Position numbers and translations under genes: made by a program
In this document: positions 47,401 to 63,100 of the stretch, in pieces
How the letters are laid out: each line of letters begins with the position of its first letter
How positions within the stretch are numbered: the first letter of the stretch is position 1
Origin: Haliclystus octoradiatus
Lineage: Eukaryota > Cnidaria > Staurozoa > Stauromedusae > Haliclystidae
DNA: 64,000 nucleotides
Reading direction: 5' to 3'
NCBI GenBank assembly: GCA_916610825.1
Contig: OU744449.1
Span: 27,254,728 to 27,318,727, forward strand
The notes under the pieces: generated by a model
The model's input: the letters and a program-made list of their open reading frames with translations, nothing else
Database searches by the model: none
What the model was told of the DNA's origin: nothing

Positions 47401-49981
47401 CAAAACTAACGAAAGGTAATTTTCAGAAAAAGGTTGTTGAATTGAAGAAACGAATCAAACAAATTCTACAAGATGCTAATGCTTGTGAAGCAGGTATGTT
47501 GTTGTCATCTGTTATAAAATTGCTGATTGCTCATTGTATAAGATAAGATATCTTCGCCGACATTGAATGACAGATACGGTAATTGACAGGTTATTAATGG
47601 GAAGATTAAACTTTCACTTAATAAAGCACTGGGCAAGCAACCTCAACGTTTGTGCGATTCATTTTCCAATTACAGTGAAACCTGTATATAACGGCCAGCT
47701 ATGAGAGGTAGATAAATCGACTACTATAGACAGGTGACCTTCATATACAGGTTTCATTCAATAGAAAATGCCATTTTAGACATTGCTAGAGTGACCATTA
47801 TAGACAGGTGGCCGCTGTATAGAGGTGAGCGTTATAACAGGTTTGACTGTACCATCAATTCAGAAGAACTCCTATTTGTATTGTTAGATATCCGTGAATT
47901 AAAAGAATCTCAACTGAATCTAAGTCAAGCACTTGAAGAAAAACAAATTGCACATAAGCACATCACATCAAACATTGAGGGTGTTAGTGAAGATGTTGAT
48001 AGGATGTTTGAAACAAGACAGAAGGTACGGTATGATTTACATTGACACCTTATTTATTTAACAGCACTACCAACACCAAAACTGTGAAAATGCCATAAAA
48101 ATGTAATGTAGATGGTGTCGCCCTACCGAAGGCACCCGTACCACTCCTCTATTTCTAGATGAGTGGCTTTTTTCGCTGAGAGCAATGATTTTAAACGCTC
48201 TTGGTTGATCTCAGCCGCGACACTGCAGATCAATTTCAACAGATTTCTTGGCAGATGGGTCTCGATTGTCAATGCGCAACGATGCGCCGCAGCTACTCAC
48301 AATGCAATTCCCTCTGGACCATTCCATCCGCCATCCACAGATGGTACTCATTTGATGTTTCAGATAAAGTCAAGGCTGAGTTGACCTTAGGGAGATTTGA
48401 ACCACGGTCGATCAGATATGATCCGATCTGAAGTTCGGTTGCTCTGCCATCTGAGCTAATCCTCCTCGCTAAAATGCCATGAAAGTGTAAAAAAATGAAA
48501 ACTACAAATTTTGTAGGTCAAGAAAAAGATTAAAACCATAAAAAAAAAATATATATATTCACAATATTATAATGTGAAAATGCCATGAAAATGTCGTGAA
48601 ATTTCACACTTGTTTTCTGGTTTTGGTGTCAATAGTCAGGAATAAAATGCTCATTTAAATGATCACTCTAGATAGGTTGCCTTCCATTGCTAAACAATTC
48701 GTTAATGCAAGGTATCACAGAAGTTTTGGATTTCCGTAACCGCATTGCTCGATTGAAAGCCTTCTGGGGTTGGATTTAAAATATTTCATGCTTTTGAAGG
48801 ATTGATATCAAAAAGTTGGATGTTTGACTTATCACTTTGAAGCAAAATGCATGGTATTAAATCCAAAAGTAATAATTTTAGATGAGAAAATAATTGTGAT
48901 AAAATTGAAAAGTTTTTTATTTTGTGATGGCCTACACATTTACTGAGTATTCTTCATTCATCAATCCTATCATTCATAGACTTTGCAAGAAACGATCTTT
49001 TGTCAACATCATCGTTTACTGACTGAGTGTCACATTACTGACTATCCTCGTTTTAATGTTGTAATCCTCGTTTCTGTTTAATTAGTAATTGATAGCGTTA
49101 ACTATAAAGCAACTCGACTAAGCTAATATAATCAGTCGGTTAGTCGGAGTTGTAATGTTATGTTTGAATTACATTGTTGAAGTTAAACAAATCTGTCTTA
49201 TCTCTCATTATTCAATCTCCAAGTCGTAGTTCGGTTATACGACACTGAGAGAATAAAAAATTGACATAAACTGTAATCCAAGTTCATGAATGCTCATGAA
49301 CGTCCTAAACTGCTTTTTACAGGGGTACTATAATAATTATGCATGTAGCTTTAAGAACTGTATTACAGTGCAACATGTATATAACGACCTGCTACGAGAG
49401 GTAGATATTTTGACCACTATAGACAGGTGGCTTTTATATACAGGTCTAATTCAAAAGAAAATACTATTTTAGAACATTGAAAGAGTGACCACTATAGACA
49501 GGTGGCAACTGTATAAAGGTGACCGTTATAACAGGTTTGACTGTTTCTGTTTTAACTATTGATTGTTTGACAAATAGTTCATTAATAATACCATTTTTCT
49601 TCTGAATTTGCTCTGACCTTCCGATGTATATATGATTCCAGGATTCTTACTCTTGTCAGACCGTGATTAGAAGGAATAAATCAATTCATAAATTCATAAT
49701 CATGTTTTACTTGTCCTACTCTTTTATAGAATTTAGCTGATTTAATTTCGAAACAGCAAAAAGTCAAACAATATTCCGCTCTCAAAGATGGCAAATATAT
49801 TTCCTTGTGTAAAACACCATCCAATTTAGATAATGAATATTTGAAGCAAACGCAACGTTATCAATCCCTTTCGGCAATTGTTGATCGTTTAACTATGGAA
49901 CATCCAATGATGCAGTCACCATTTAGAAAAGTAACATTATTATTACGTAATAAAGGTATTTCACCACGTCTGGACTCTTAA
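32489..49981 (+). CDS. CCDC40: CCDC40, ciliary axoneme ruler/dynein-arm organiser, 17 exons
   Basis: Exons: 32489-32699, 33725-33948, 34495-34578, 35741-35960, 36537-36694, 37692-37832 (or extended up to 37170), 38364-38467, 40055-40298, 41458-41640, 42105-42350, 42781-42997, 44374-44543, 45048-45139, 46314-46523, 47372-47493, 47888-48024 and 49730-49981. The product is 1004 aa with the shortest exon 6 and 1178 aa with the longest. CCDC40 pairs with CCDC39 to set the 96-nm axonemal repeat and anchor inner dynein arms and the regulatory complex. Nearly the whole protein after an acidic N-terminus is coiled coil. Family signatures: QQWNSSLIGMKRRDEA, RQIMLWEKKTQLAKEAREAV, MRAEIHRMEVRYAQLMRQQEKM. 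Start 32489 is the first in-frame ATG; 32546 (ATCATGG context) is an alternative. Exon 6 has a remarkable tandem array of acceptors. Confidence 0.94.
34030..34990. repeat. Cluster of GTTCATGAAC-type palindromes
   Basis: Many TTCATGAAC and GTTCATGAA units in two patches (34030-34180 and 34618-34990) on both sides of CCDC40 exon 3. Confidence 0.55.
37131..37739 (+). repeat. 87-bp tandem repeat of an intron-exon junction, 7 acceptor copies
   Basis: Each unit is 48 bp of exon head (encoding DLLVDKLIQQVDNMRD) plus 39 bp of intron tail ending CAATCATTACAG. Exon heads begin at 37170, 37257, 37344, 37431, 37518, 37605 and 37692, exactly 87 bp apart. Copies differ by single bases (for example NVRD in the fourth and HQV in the second). 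The unit is 29 codons without a stop, so every acceptor gives the same reading frame; retained intron tail would read IFHHVHTLIQSLQ. Only the last copy continues into the conserved NIAMYQSQ sequence. Confidence 0.95.
37855..38073 (-). mobile_element. pogo-type MITE copy, partly degenerate
   Basis: Reverse copy in CCDC40 intron 6 with a diverged left part; the right end TACAGGTTTCACTGTA is intact. Confidence 0.65.
38577..38660. repeat. Tandem repeat, 24 bp x about 3.5
   Basis: Repeats of AGTATGTTAGCCCACCTTTG plus TCTC, in CCDC40 intron 7. Confidence 0.85.
39004..39999. mobile_element. Foldback transposon, about 1 kb, 9-bp target duplication
   Basis: Terminal inverted repeats of at least 75 bp start TAGCCTGCGCGCAGACCCAA and are flanked by the direct 9-bp repeat AGCAAGTTC (38995-39003 and 40000-40008). 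A 9-bp duplication suggests a Mutator-type transposase. The interior has no transposase; CCDC40 intron 7. Confidence 0.82.
40332..40531. mobile_element. TTAA-flanked MITE copy, 200 bp
   Basis: AGGGGCAAAATTGACCGGCG at the left and TGACGGTCATTTTTGCTCCT at the right, each next to TTAA; same family as 1633-1830. CCDC40 intron 8. Confidence 0.7.
40684..41070. repeat. Dispersed repeat interrupted by a tRNA-derived SINE
   Basis: The outer parts match 21888-22066. Between GATTGCATT (about 40812) and ATGCATTCAAG (about 41029) lies an inserted SINE whose minus strand begins TTGTAGCTCAGTGGCAGAGT, with a B-box-like GCAGGTTTGATTTCC. TGCATT is duplicated at both ends. Confidence 0.7.
41682..42022 (-). mobile_element. 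tRNA-derived SINE, copy 1
   Basis: On the minus strand it starts GGAGGATTAGCTCAGATGGC (box A) and has GTGGTTCAAATCCTCC (box B), a tRNA-like head followed by about 260 bp of unrelated body. CCDC40 intron 9, antisense. Confidence 0.8.
43075..43939. mobile_element. TTAA-flanked element, 865 bp, piggyBac-type
   Basis: Inverted ends AGGGAGAATACTGACCGGGG and CCCCGGTCAGTATTCTCCCT lie between TTAA at 43071-43074 and 43940-43943. No transposase frame remains. It carries a nested foldback element at 43761-43841. CCDC40 intron 11. Confidence 0.82.
43761..43841. mobile_element. Short palindromic foldback element nested in another transposon
   Basis: A near-perfect 77-bp palindrome starting TAGCCTGCGTACCAGCCC, flanked by the 9-bp repeat GGAACTCAC (43752-43760 and 43842-43850). 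Same end motif and duplication size as 39004-39999. Confidence 0.8.
44652..45010 (-). mobile_element. tRNA-derived SINE, copy 2
   Basis: Same body as copy 1; the head is more diverged (GGTTCAATTCC as box B). CCDC40 intron 12, antisense, ending about 37 bp before exon 13. Confidence 0.78.
45175..45345. mobile_element. Third pogo-like MITE type
   Basis: ACAGTCGAACTTGCTTAATG at the left and inverted TTAACCAAGCTCTACTGT at the right, with several inverted sub-blocks of GGACATTAA type. CCDC40 intron 13. Confidence 0.6.
45588..45627 (-). ncRNA. Hammerhead ribozyme-like motif
   Basis: On the minus strand: stem I TTGC/GCAA, core CTGATGA, stem II CGC-CTTT-GCG with flanking U/U, core GAAA, weak stem III (A-U plus U-G) and triplet GTA. 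Same layout as the other motifs, though stem III is weaker. CCDC40 intron 13. Confidence 0.5.
45905..46045 (-). mobile_element. Degenerate SINE fragment
   Basis: Blocks shared with the SINE at 41682-42022 (a CATTCTATCTGCTAT-like stretch and a worn tRNA-like head near 46025). CCDC40 intron 13, same antisense orientation. Confidence 0.5.
46076..46220. repeat. GTTCATGAAC palindrome array
   Basis: About six units of GTTCATGAA/TTCATGAAC in CCDC40 intron 13. Confidence 0.55.
47672..47851 (+). mobile_element. pogo-type MITE copy just before a CCDC40 exon
   Basis: Well preserved forward copy ending TTTGACTGTA, 36 bases upstream of exon 16. Confidence 0.78.
48107..48467 (-). mobile_element. tRNA-derived SINE, copy 3, with target duplication
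   Basis: Same structure as copy 1 with a good A and B box. AAAATGCCATAAAAATGTA on the left (about 48087) and a two-mismatch repeat on the right (from 48472) form a target duplication of about 19 bp. CCDC40 intron 16, antisense. Confidence 0.82.
49365..49544 (+). mobile_element. pogo-type MITE copy
   Basis: Forward copy in CCDC40 intron 16, TA-flanked at the left; ends TTTGACTGT. Confidence 0.75.
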
Positions 49982-51052
49982 ATCATTGTTAGTTGAATTT
50001 CTTAATTGATAACATGTTAAATATTGTAGATATTATATGTAATCTTTAAACAATGAAAGTTATGTAAAGTTTAATATATTCTTGATAGAGTTCATCATTG
50101 GTGATATTTATTCTTCATTAGCAAACCATATAATTAAAGTTTGAACCATGAAATTTATAATATATAGTTTGTAAATCATTGTAAATCTGTAAAACAGAAT
50201 TTTAAAATAGCTTGTCACCTTCTAAAGAATTATTAAAGTACTCGTTAAAGTAGTATATAGCAAGTGTCTTTCTTTGATTGACAAATCTAGTTGTTTGTGA
50301 TCTGTTAACCACCAAAATTATTATCTTGTCTAGCAGTGCATTCCCCCCTTAGTCACTATCTAGAGTTATGAAGTTGCTTTTAAGACCTCATTAGGGTAAC
50401 TCCCCAATGCTGCAATATTTCATTGCATTTTGAATAAGTACTTCCAACCTGAATTTCACCATAGTTGAAGCTAAAGACACAGTATAAGAGGTATTGGGGG
50501 TATTCCACACCCTGACACTTTAATTTAGCAAGTCAGCTCTCCCTCAAAATGATCTACAGGTGGTAAAATAGGGCCTTCCAACTTATTATTTATATTCGTT
50601 TATTTACATCTCCATTGACAACAGACTTCCAGGAAGCGATTAATAGCAAACAAAGACTTTTAAATATTGCCCTAGATCTGCATTACAGTACCAAAGATAA
50701 TGTCTGAAAATTTCTCAATCTTATAGGACTAATTATTTACAAACTGTACAGTGCTGAAACTATAAAATTTGAATGAACTGACCATTTGAGACAGGCGGTC
50801 TTTACCTAAAGCGCTGCTTATTTAATTTGAAAATCTCTACAGTTGACGAAATCCGCAATCCAATTACGATTTGTTTCACATCATCAAAACATAAAAATTT
50901 ATACAAGTTTGAAGTTTCATAAAAAAAATTGATATTCTGGAATGCCTAAATGAATAACGTTGCCATGGTTTCAAAAAAAATTAACGTGGCAAGCAAAAGT
51001 CAGCCTCTATTCTGCTCTCCATCAATACTATTTGGTGAGGCTATGTTGAAAG
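49982..51052. other. CCDC40 3' region and TVP23 upstream region
   Basis: ATTAAA at 50133-50138 is a possible poly(A) signal for CCDC40. No exon or clear transposon was recognised in the remaining sequence; the TVP23 promoter should lie near its 3' end. Confidence 0.4.
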
Positions 51053-55286
<4,234 letters not shown>

Positions 55287-56917
55287 ATGGAGAATTAAAG
55301 TTGTATCAATATTAATCACAATACTGAAATATATTATTATTTATTAATCTTGGTTGTTTATGACGTGTAAGGTCATTATGGCCGGCTCAACCAATCAATT
55401 TGTCAAAATCGTTTTACGAGAATTAATTTGAACTAGTTTACAGAAACCAATCTTTGATTCTATACAAATATTGTATCTTTATCTGAAGCCTTGAAATGTA
55501 TGTGCTAAGGCTATATATCATACTAGAAGAGGCTAAAATATATTTTAAAATTATAATTCTTGTTATATGTGCTAATAATGAGTTAAGCCTACCAACATTT
55601 GATTATGTTGCTTTGAAATTTTGAAAAGTTTTATGAATTATATTTATTTTTCTTTATACTGTAGTTTCTTCTAACCTATATCACATTTCATAAAACATGC
55701 CTTCATATAGTCTGAAATCTGAATCCATTCTCAACACAACCTATCTTAACATATAAAAGAAAGTTTCCAAAAACCGATGCTCATCCGTCAATCCATAATT
55801 CTTCAACCAAACTTTTTCTAAATGGTATCATTACAATCGGAGATTCTTAAACCAGGTTATGGCAAAGGTTATAAATCTATTTTACACTTTATCCTTATTG
55901 TAGAGAAACAAAACAAATCTTTTTCTATTACGATTTTGGACTGCACACTAACAAAAAAGGTTTTCCCCATACAATTTTCATAGCCCAAGCTTTAGATCAC
56001 CCAGCAACGTAGCCTGCGCAGACTTTACTTGAAAACCTTCCTTCCTTGTTAGTAACTAGTACTAGTTACTATTAACGAGTTAGTACTAACGAGGAAGAAA
56101 GGTTTTCAAGTAAGGTCTGCGCGCAGGCTACCAGCAACGTAGTTCTGAATAAATGATGATGATGATGATAACGAATAAGAACTTCTAGCAGATTGTTGTT
56201 AATTTTACAAAAAAAAACATTTATTCTAATGGAATTAAGTCAACTCAACCAACTCTAACCGGGAAGATGAAATTGAATCAAAATCAGACTTGAAATTTGA
56301 TCTGGGAAGAAAATTGAAATAACACAAAGAAATGGTAAATAGGAACAGCAGTTTTAATAGTATCATAATAATACATGTTTCTAATATCTATTAACAATAA
56401 ATACAATTATTTAAAGTAGCTATGTTCAAATAATGACATTTGGTTCTTTAATTATTAATAAAGATTTCTGTTATGTATATATTTGTTTTTGATAATAAGT
56501 GCTATACTAAGAAAACTCAAATATTATTTAGAATTAATCTGTGTTTACGTTTTGATAAACAAGTAAATAATCTTATTGAAACCAATCTTTTCAATTATAT
56601 ATAGGCCTAACCATAAAATTAAAACCAGCAATGGATATATCTAAATAACTTTCAAAGTTTCAGCAAGCATTTTATTAAACACATAAAATAATCCTGCATA
56701 TCTGCACTGTGTAATATTTTGCAATACTATTTCTATATTTTTCAAACTTTGTGCCAATAATTGAAAATGAAACTCCATGCATAAGCAATGACTAGCTTTG
56801 GATTGAAACTGTCATCGTTAAAGTGTCATAGTTTAATGACCAGTCACATCATTTGTTCAATACGCTGAACACCAGTTCATTCTTTTAATAATATTGATTT
56901 GTTGTAAAAACCAATAG

Positions 56918-56952
<35 letters not shown>

Positions 56953-57184
56953 TAATTTGTGAATCTAGTTATCAAGCTTTGATCTGCAACGCTTTTCGGC
57001 AATCGAAACCAGTTCATTATTTCTTAATGTTGATTTGTTGCAACTTTGTCCAATATATCTGTACTAATGTGTGATTCCACTCATCGAGCTTTTATCTGAA
57101 ATGTTTCCAGAGGCAGCAACTATTCTACAGTAACATGAACTTTCTATATTACAGTTTCTTTTCTTTGTAAGAAATTATTATCAG
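55287..57184. other. Convergent intergenic region between TVP23 and UBFD1
   Basis: Holds the 3' UTRs of both genes. ATTAAA at 55294-55299, just after the TVP23 stop, is a possible poly(A) signal. A foldback element (56010-56130) and a TA microsatellite (about 56925-56951) lie here. No further exon was found. Confidence 0.45.
56010..56130. mobile_element. Foldback MITE with 9-bp target duplication
   Basis: TAGCCTGCGCAGACTTTACT at the left pairs with the right end, around a palindromic ACTAGTACTAGT core. The direct repeat CCAGCAACG lies at 56001-56009 and 56131-56139. Confidence 0.82.
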
Positions 57185-60100
57185 CTACCATTTCCCTAAT
57201 ATTGTTGACTTGATAGCGTGTGTATATTGTGCCGGGACCCAGTATATCCAATATCGTGATGCTTCAGTAGGTCCTAATTGGATACCCTGTGATAAAAAAC
57301 AACAACCAGAAGATGATAATTATTTATTCAAAGGAGCAAAATTGGTCGCTACAAGCTCAATTTGAATTAAGCTTAGCGTAAATTTAACAATCAATGTCAG
57401 TCATGGCTTCAAATTTCAAATTTCAGCTTGGTTTCAGGCACAGCAATCAATACGAACAACAAACATGCATGTGACTCTAACAGTAATGATTTATTTGCTA
57501 CACAGCAAGATTTGCCATTGTTTATTTTCTGTGGTAATTTTTTTGTTTTTCATCTTGATCAATTGCACAAATCTTTCGCACATATGAAGAAAACGATACG
57601 TCCAATACAATTATGTGTGCGATGTTTCTCATATGTGAAAAAATGATAAAAAATCACAATTCACTTCTTGTGTAGTAAAAGGGTTTGATTATTACGATGA
57701 ATATCCATTTGTAATTTAATCAATTTGTTTGACATTAAAATAAATTGACAACTCGTAAGATGACCTCTGCGTGACCTGGGGGTTTGGCAGCCGTAATGTC
57801 AAATGACTCGCGCATAACAGGAAAAACTTGCATAACGAAACAGCAGAACAGAATTATACGTCAAACGTCAAAGAAGTCTCCAGCCAGGCATATCAGATCA
57901 TTGTTTAGTTTTAACCTTACCAAAATATGATATTCTTCCATTCCCGATATTGGTTCAGAAACAACATTTCGTATTGACGTCATTGGGATTTTTTCTGTTC
58001 TATCTAAATTATCAAATGGCAACAAAAACATCAATAACAGCTGAACACTGGGCCGATTTGAATTTATAATCATTTTAACACAACCAGGGCTGCTTTGAAT
58101 ATGCCAGCAAGCATGATCGTACTAGCTTGATTATAAGGATTATGATATGAGACCAGTCGCACATTGGGTGTGCCCTGGACCAGGATCCAAGAGGATCGTC
58201 TTTTGAATCGGACCAGACTTGGATCCTACATCTAAGATTCTAAAATTATTTCCTAGAGTCACACAATAACATCGTACTAAGGAAATCGAATAATGTTGAA
58301 TAGAATTAGTCATTAGATACTACATCACAATACAAAGTATTTAACAAATAATATGAGTTACTTGGGATGTGGATTAACTTATTTCGATTCCACCAATGTA
58401 GATGGTCTAATAAGATGTCCACCATCATTATTTGTGCTGTTATTATTTTACTAGTGAACCTCTCATGAATTCCAACAATCTGCGGGTCCAAAGCCCTAGG
58501 CCCCTTACCTCTGCAAAGGTTCATGAACTAATCATAAACTGTTCTTGAGAACTGTTCATAAACTGTTTGTGAGTGAGAACTGTTCATAAACTGTTTGTGA
58601 AAAGTTTGTCAATCTAGGTTCATGAACGCACAGTTCATGAACTTTTCACTGTACTAAGGGTCTTTCTCTCTAACCACCACCTCACTCTCAACTATGTTGC
58701 TATTATAAATATGACATTTAACAGACTCAACCATACCTTTTGTTCCTAACCATAATTCATCAAGCTCCATTTTGAATGTTAATCTCACTTTGCCATACGC
58801 TTTATTATACATTCCCTTTAATGGAACATTTGGAAGGGCTTCCTAAAACAATAAAGATGTTTACTGCTTATTACGTATTCACGTAATACATAATTATCAA
58901 GTAAGAAAGGTAAGTTTTACATGAGTATGTTTGTTGCGTATTGTACTGTAACGCATATGCTATGTATTGAATATATTAGTATACAATGTGTTACCCGAAT
59001 AAGTGCAAGTCAACTTTGCTGATGATTTGTACTGCGTTTATGCGAACCTGATACGCCTAGATTTGATTTTACATTTTTGATTTTACAAGTAAAACAAAAG
59101 TCAGTTTGAATTTTGCTTATCTGGATTGCATCTAAGCGAGTTAGACAGTACATTACGAAAGTAAATATATCAGCTTAACGATTAGTATTGAGCTAAATAT
59201 ATATAAATGTGACTTCTTCATTCATAGTAGTTGTAGTAGTAGTATAGACAGTCACATTGTAGGAATGGGCTGTCCCTATTCCGTCTACTTTGGTTGCAAG
59301 TGAACAATGTTGTGCGCATCCTTCATAGATGGGGTCAGTAAGGGTCCCTCTCTAAATGTTACTTGCTGCATGAGCACAGGATGTCACAAAGGCTTTAGTA
59401 TTCAATTGAAAACCTTCTGGAATTTGAATTTAAAATGCTTCGTAATTCAAAAGAGATGTTCCTACCCTAAAATTTGATTTACTTCGAAACATGATAACAT
59501 TGACATGAATTGCAAAACATAGAAAACATCAAATTCAAAATTCATAATTTTAAATATGAACGAAAAAAATCTTGAAATAACTGAAAACCTTCTGAATTTG
59601 AGCCTGCCTTCTGGGAACCAAGTTCCCAGGATTGCGCACTTTGTGATAGCCTGCATGAGCAAGATCGTTGCTCATTTTCTGACCAGGTGATACAATTCAA
59701 TCAGGTGGAGGGGGTGTTGTTCATCTGCTCATTGCTAAGTCTAGGAACGCACCTTAATATTTAGAATTCCAGGCAAAACATCATCTGGCTTTCCTTTATC
59801 TAATACTTTCCGATGCATCTGTTACAGAACAACAACCATATTGAACATTATAATCACATCATAGTTAAGAAATCTACATGTTCATTGTACAACACACATT
59901 GTACAAATTAAGAAGAAAATTGAGAAGTTTATAATGATTTATTGGTCAAACATCAACAAACAAATTCAGAAAAAAATGTTGAAATGCCTTTAGGATCCCA
60001 GAACGCTGAACCTTTTGCCGGACCTTGAATACAACGAACCATGAATAGTGACAAGATACCTGCAAACTTGCTGTTATCTGTATTCATATTTACTATATAA

Positions 60101-63100
60101 AAGAGAATTTCCAAAACCGTACGCTCATCTATCAGTTCGTAATTTTTCAATCAAATTTTCTGTAAATGGTTTCATTATAACCTCTAATTTTTATATCAAG
60201 TTATGGCAAAATTTTTGTTTCTATTATTGGTTTATCCTTTTTTTATCAAAATGAAACAAAAATTTTCCATAGATTTCTTTTCTCCTGACCACAAACTACC
60301 AAAACAAGGGGTTTCCCCTATTCGATTTACAAAGACTATGCATTATTGACGCCATGAGAGTTCTCATGCCATCATTGTACCTCTCAAGCAACAGCCAATT
60401 GGAAAGTGATTTCTGCAAATTATGTGGAAAAGTATTGGGAATATCTTTTTAAGATATGGAAATTTTTCTCAACTTCAAAAACAGATCACAGATTGCTAGT
60501 TTACCATACTTTTGGAAAATTGGGGAACATTCGGGAAATGTTGAAAGCACTTGCACAAATCAAATTTGTTTACGGAACTTGGTTGTTTTAATTTTGAATT
60601 AACAATACAAAATTCAATTTCAATTCAACAAATTTCAAAATAGTTATGACAAACCAAAAATGTTTTATTTAAGAAAAAATTAATAATTGTATCCCCAACT
60701 TACCTTCTGTTCGCACAATGCTTCTTTTGGTTTTGCAGCTACAATTCAAAATAAATTTATTTGGTAAAACGAAACTAAACATTCTCTATCTCTCATATAC
60801 TTAATTGACAGACCCTGAATACAGCCTTGGACGATAGATGATAGCTGCTATTTTTATTGACCGGCACCAAGTCCTGCTTACTTTGATTTGCCGAATTTTG
60901 ATGGTTGGTAAGCGGGACTTGTGTCGTTTGCTAAGTGTTGGGCAGAATTCTGCCAGACGACGCTTTTCTGATCTCATTGCTTTCAAATAAAATGTTTACG
61001 TCATTAAAAAATGAAATAGTCGGGGGCTCACATGGCATGAAATTAGCGGTTAAAATTAGCTATCTTCAATGTGATCAGATTTTTGGTCAAACTGACAAAA
61101 GCAACTGACAACAGGAATAAAAATGTGGCTATCATCAACACCACCATGATCACTCGACTATGAGAAAGTTTGCAGAATTTTGTAGATCGACAACTTAATT
61201 GCCAATTGATTGGGGCAAAAAACAATAAAATCATTTCCAGTCAGAAAATTTTCGACAGCTCTAGAGCTCTATCAGTCTTGTGAAAAAAAGCTTTTTCATA
61301 TGCACTATTTGCAAAAACGAATTTGGAATGAAGACAGCCCCCTGGACAACTTCAAAATATTTTACGTCATCTCGCATCGTTCGATGTGTTCCCTTTGTTT
61401 TGGAAAACAATAGAAAGAGCAAAGGACACAAGTCTCACTTACCAACATATCAAAATCGTTATAGAATAAGTGAGACTTGGAACAAGTCAACCATTTTCAT
61501 AAATTGTCGGAGTATCCACTAAAGACAGGTGGTCATTATATCAGGTTTCACTTCAATATTAGAAATGTTCCTTTAGTTAGATATCACAAAATTACGACTG
61601 TAAACATGTACCTATATCAGCTATTTCTTTTGTAGCTTTAATTTTGACATCGTTAACATGTTCAACGTCTTTCAATGTTGATCCAATAACCATAACTTTA
61701 GAACCATTTGTAATGTTTACATCTCGTAATGATTTTGTGTCATCTTTAACAAGACCTGCATGAACATAAATAGTCATACAGTGAAACCTGTATATAACGG
61801 CCAGCTACGAGAGGTAGATAAATTGACCATTATAGACAGGTGGCCTTTATATACAGGTTTGATTCAATAGAAAATATTGTTTTAGACATTGCAAGAGTGA
61901 ACACTATAAACAGGTGGCCGCTTTATAGAGGTGACCGTTATAACAGGTTTGACTGTATAACCCAACATCTATAATAAGCAATTATTAATCAAAGGCGAGG
62001 AGAATATCAGAGACAGAGGTCATTACGCCGATATTAATCAAGCCTGAGATCTGAAGAACTGTTTATTCAATGACTAACAGGTCAATTTTGTAATACAGTC
62101 AAACCTGTTATAACAGTCATCTCTATACAGCGACCGCCTGTCTATGGTGGCCACTCTTGCAATGTCTAAAATAATATTTTCTATCGAATAAAACCTGTAT
62201 ATAAAGGCCACCTGTCTATAGTGGCCAATATATCTATCTATTGTAGCTGGCTGTAATATACAGGTTTCATTGTATATTTTATCATAGTATGTATTGCATT
62301 GCATCAAAAACGCAATTATCCGATGTGTCTTTACACCACTCCGTAAGAAAACAAGCAGCTAGCACTGGAAATGATCACTGTTCAACCAATCAAATTGAAC
62401 GATTTTTGTATTGACATGTTAATCGATGACTACAATGATTTATAACAAAACAGCAGTGAATAAAAACACAGACTTTCAAAACGTTTGTCACAATAACTCT
62501 CGATGCTCTGAATGCCATATAGAATTTAAAAATACATTCAGATTAACCGAAACATTTTTAAGAAGATATATGTGTCAGATAAATGAGTAAATTATGTCGA
62601 CTTACCTTTTAACATCAATTTCTGCATTTTGACAGGTATACCTGAATGCAATAATATAAAATGCCTTAGCAAAAAAGAAAAAAAAAAAAAAAACCTAGTT
62701 AGAATTGAAGTTAATAATTGTTTGTTTGAAGACATAGTTAACGTTTCATTCAGTTTACACATAGAGTAAAATTATACAAGCATGTAAATATTAGCAATTA
62801 TTAGAAGTATAAAGCCTTCACGCTTTTCTACCCCTTGTATATATCAAAATTTGAAGCAGGTCCACATCAGCCAAGTGCTGCCAGGATCTCGACCTGCTCA
62901 AACAAATCAGAAATACATACATACATACATACATACAAATGATTAGACCTTGTAAACTGTAAAATACAGTTAATGAATGTCAAATGGATCAACTTTCAAT
63001 TAGAATAATATTTAACAGAAACTTCTTAGAATATACAACAGTAATGTTTGCAAAAAATATGCAACAATTACATAAAATACTGGAATTGCTGCCTGGTAAA

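Noticed and set aside
47734..48045. A 103-codon open frame starting in the MITE and running into CCDC40 exon 16
   Set aside because: The N-terminal part is MITE sequence; a good acceptor at 47887 and protein similarity show that only 47888-48024 is coding.
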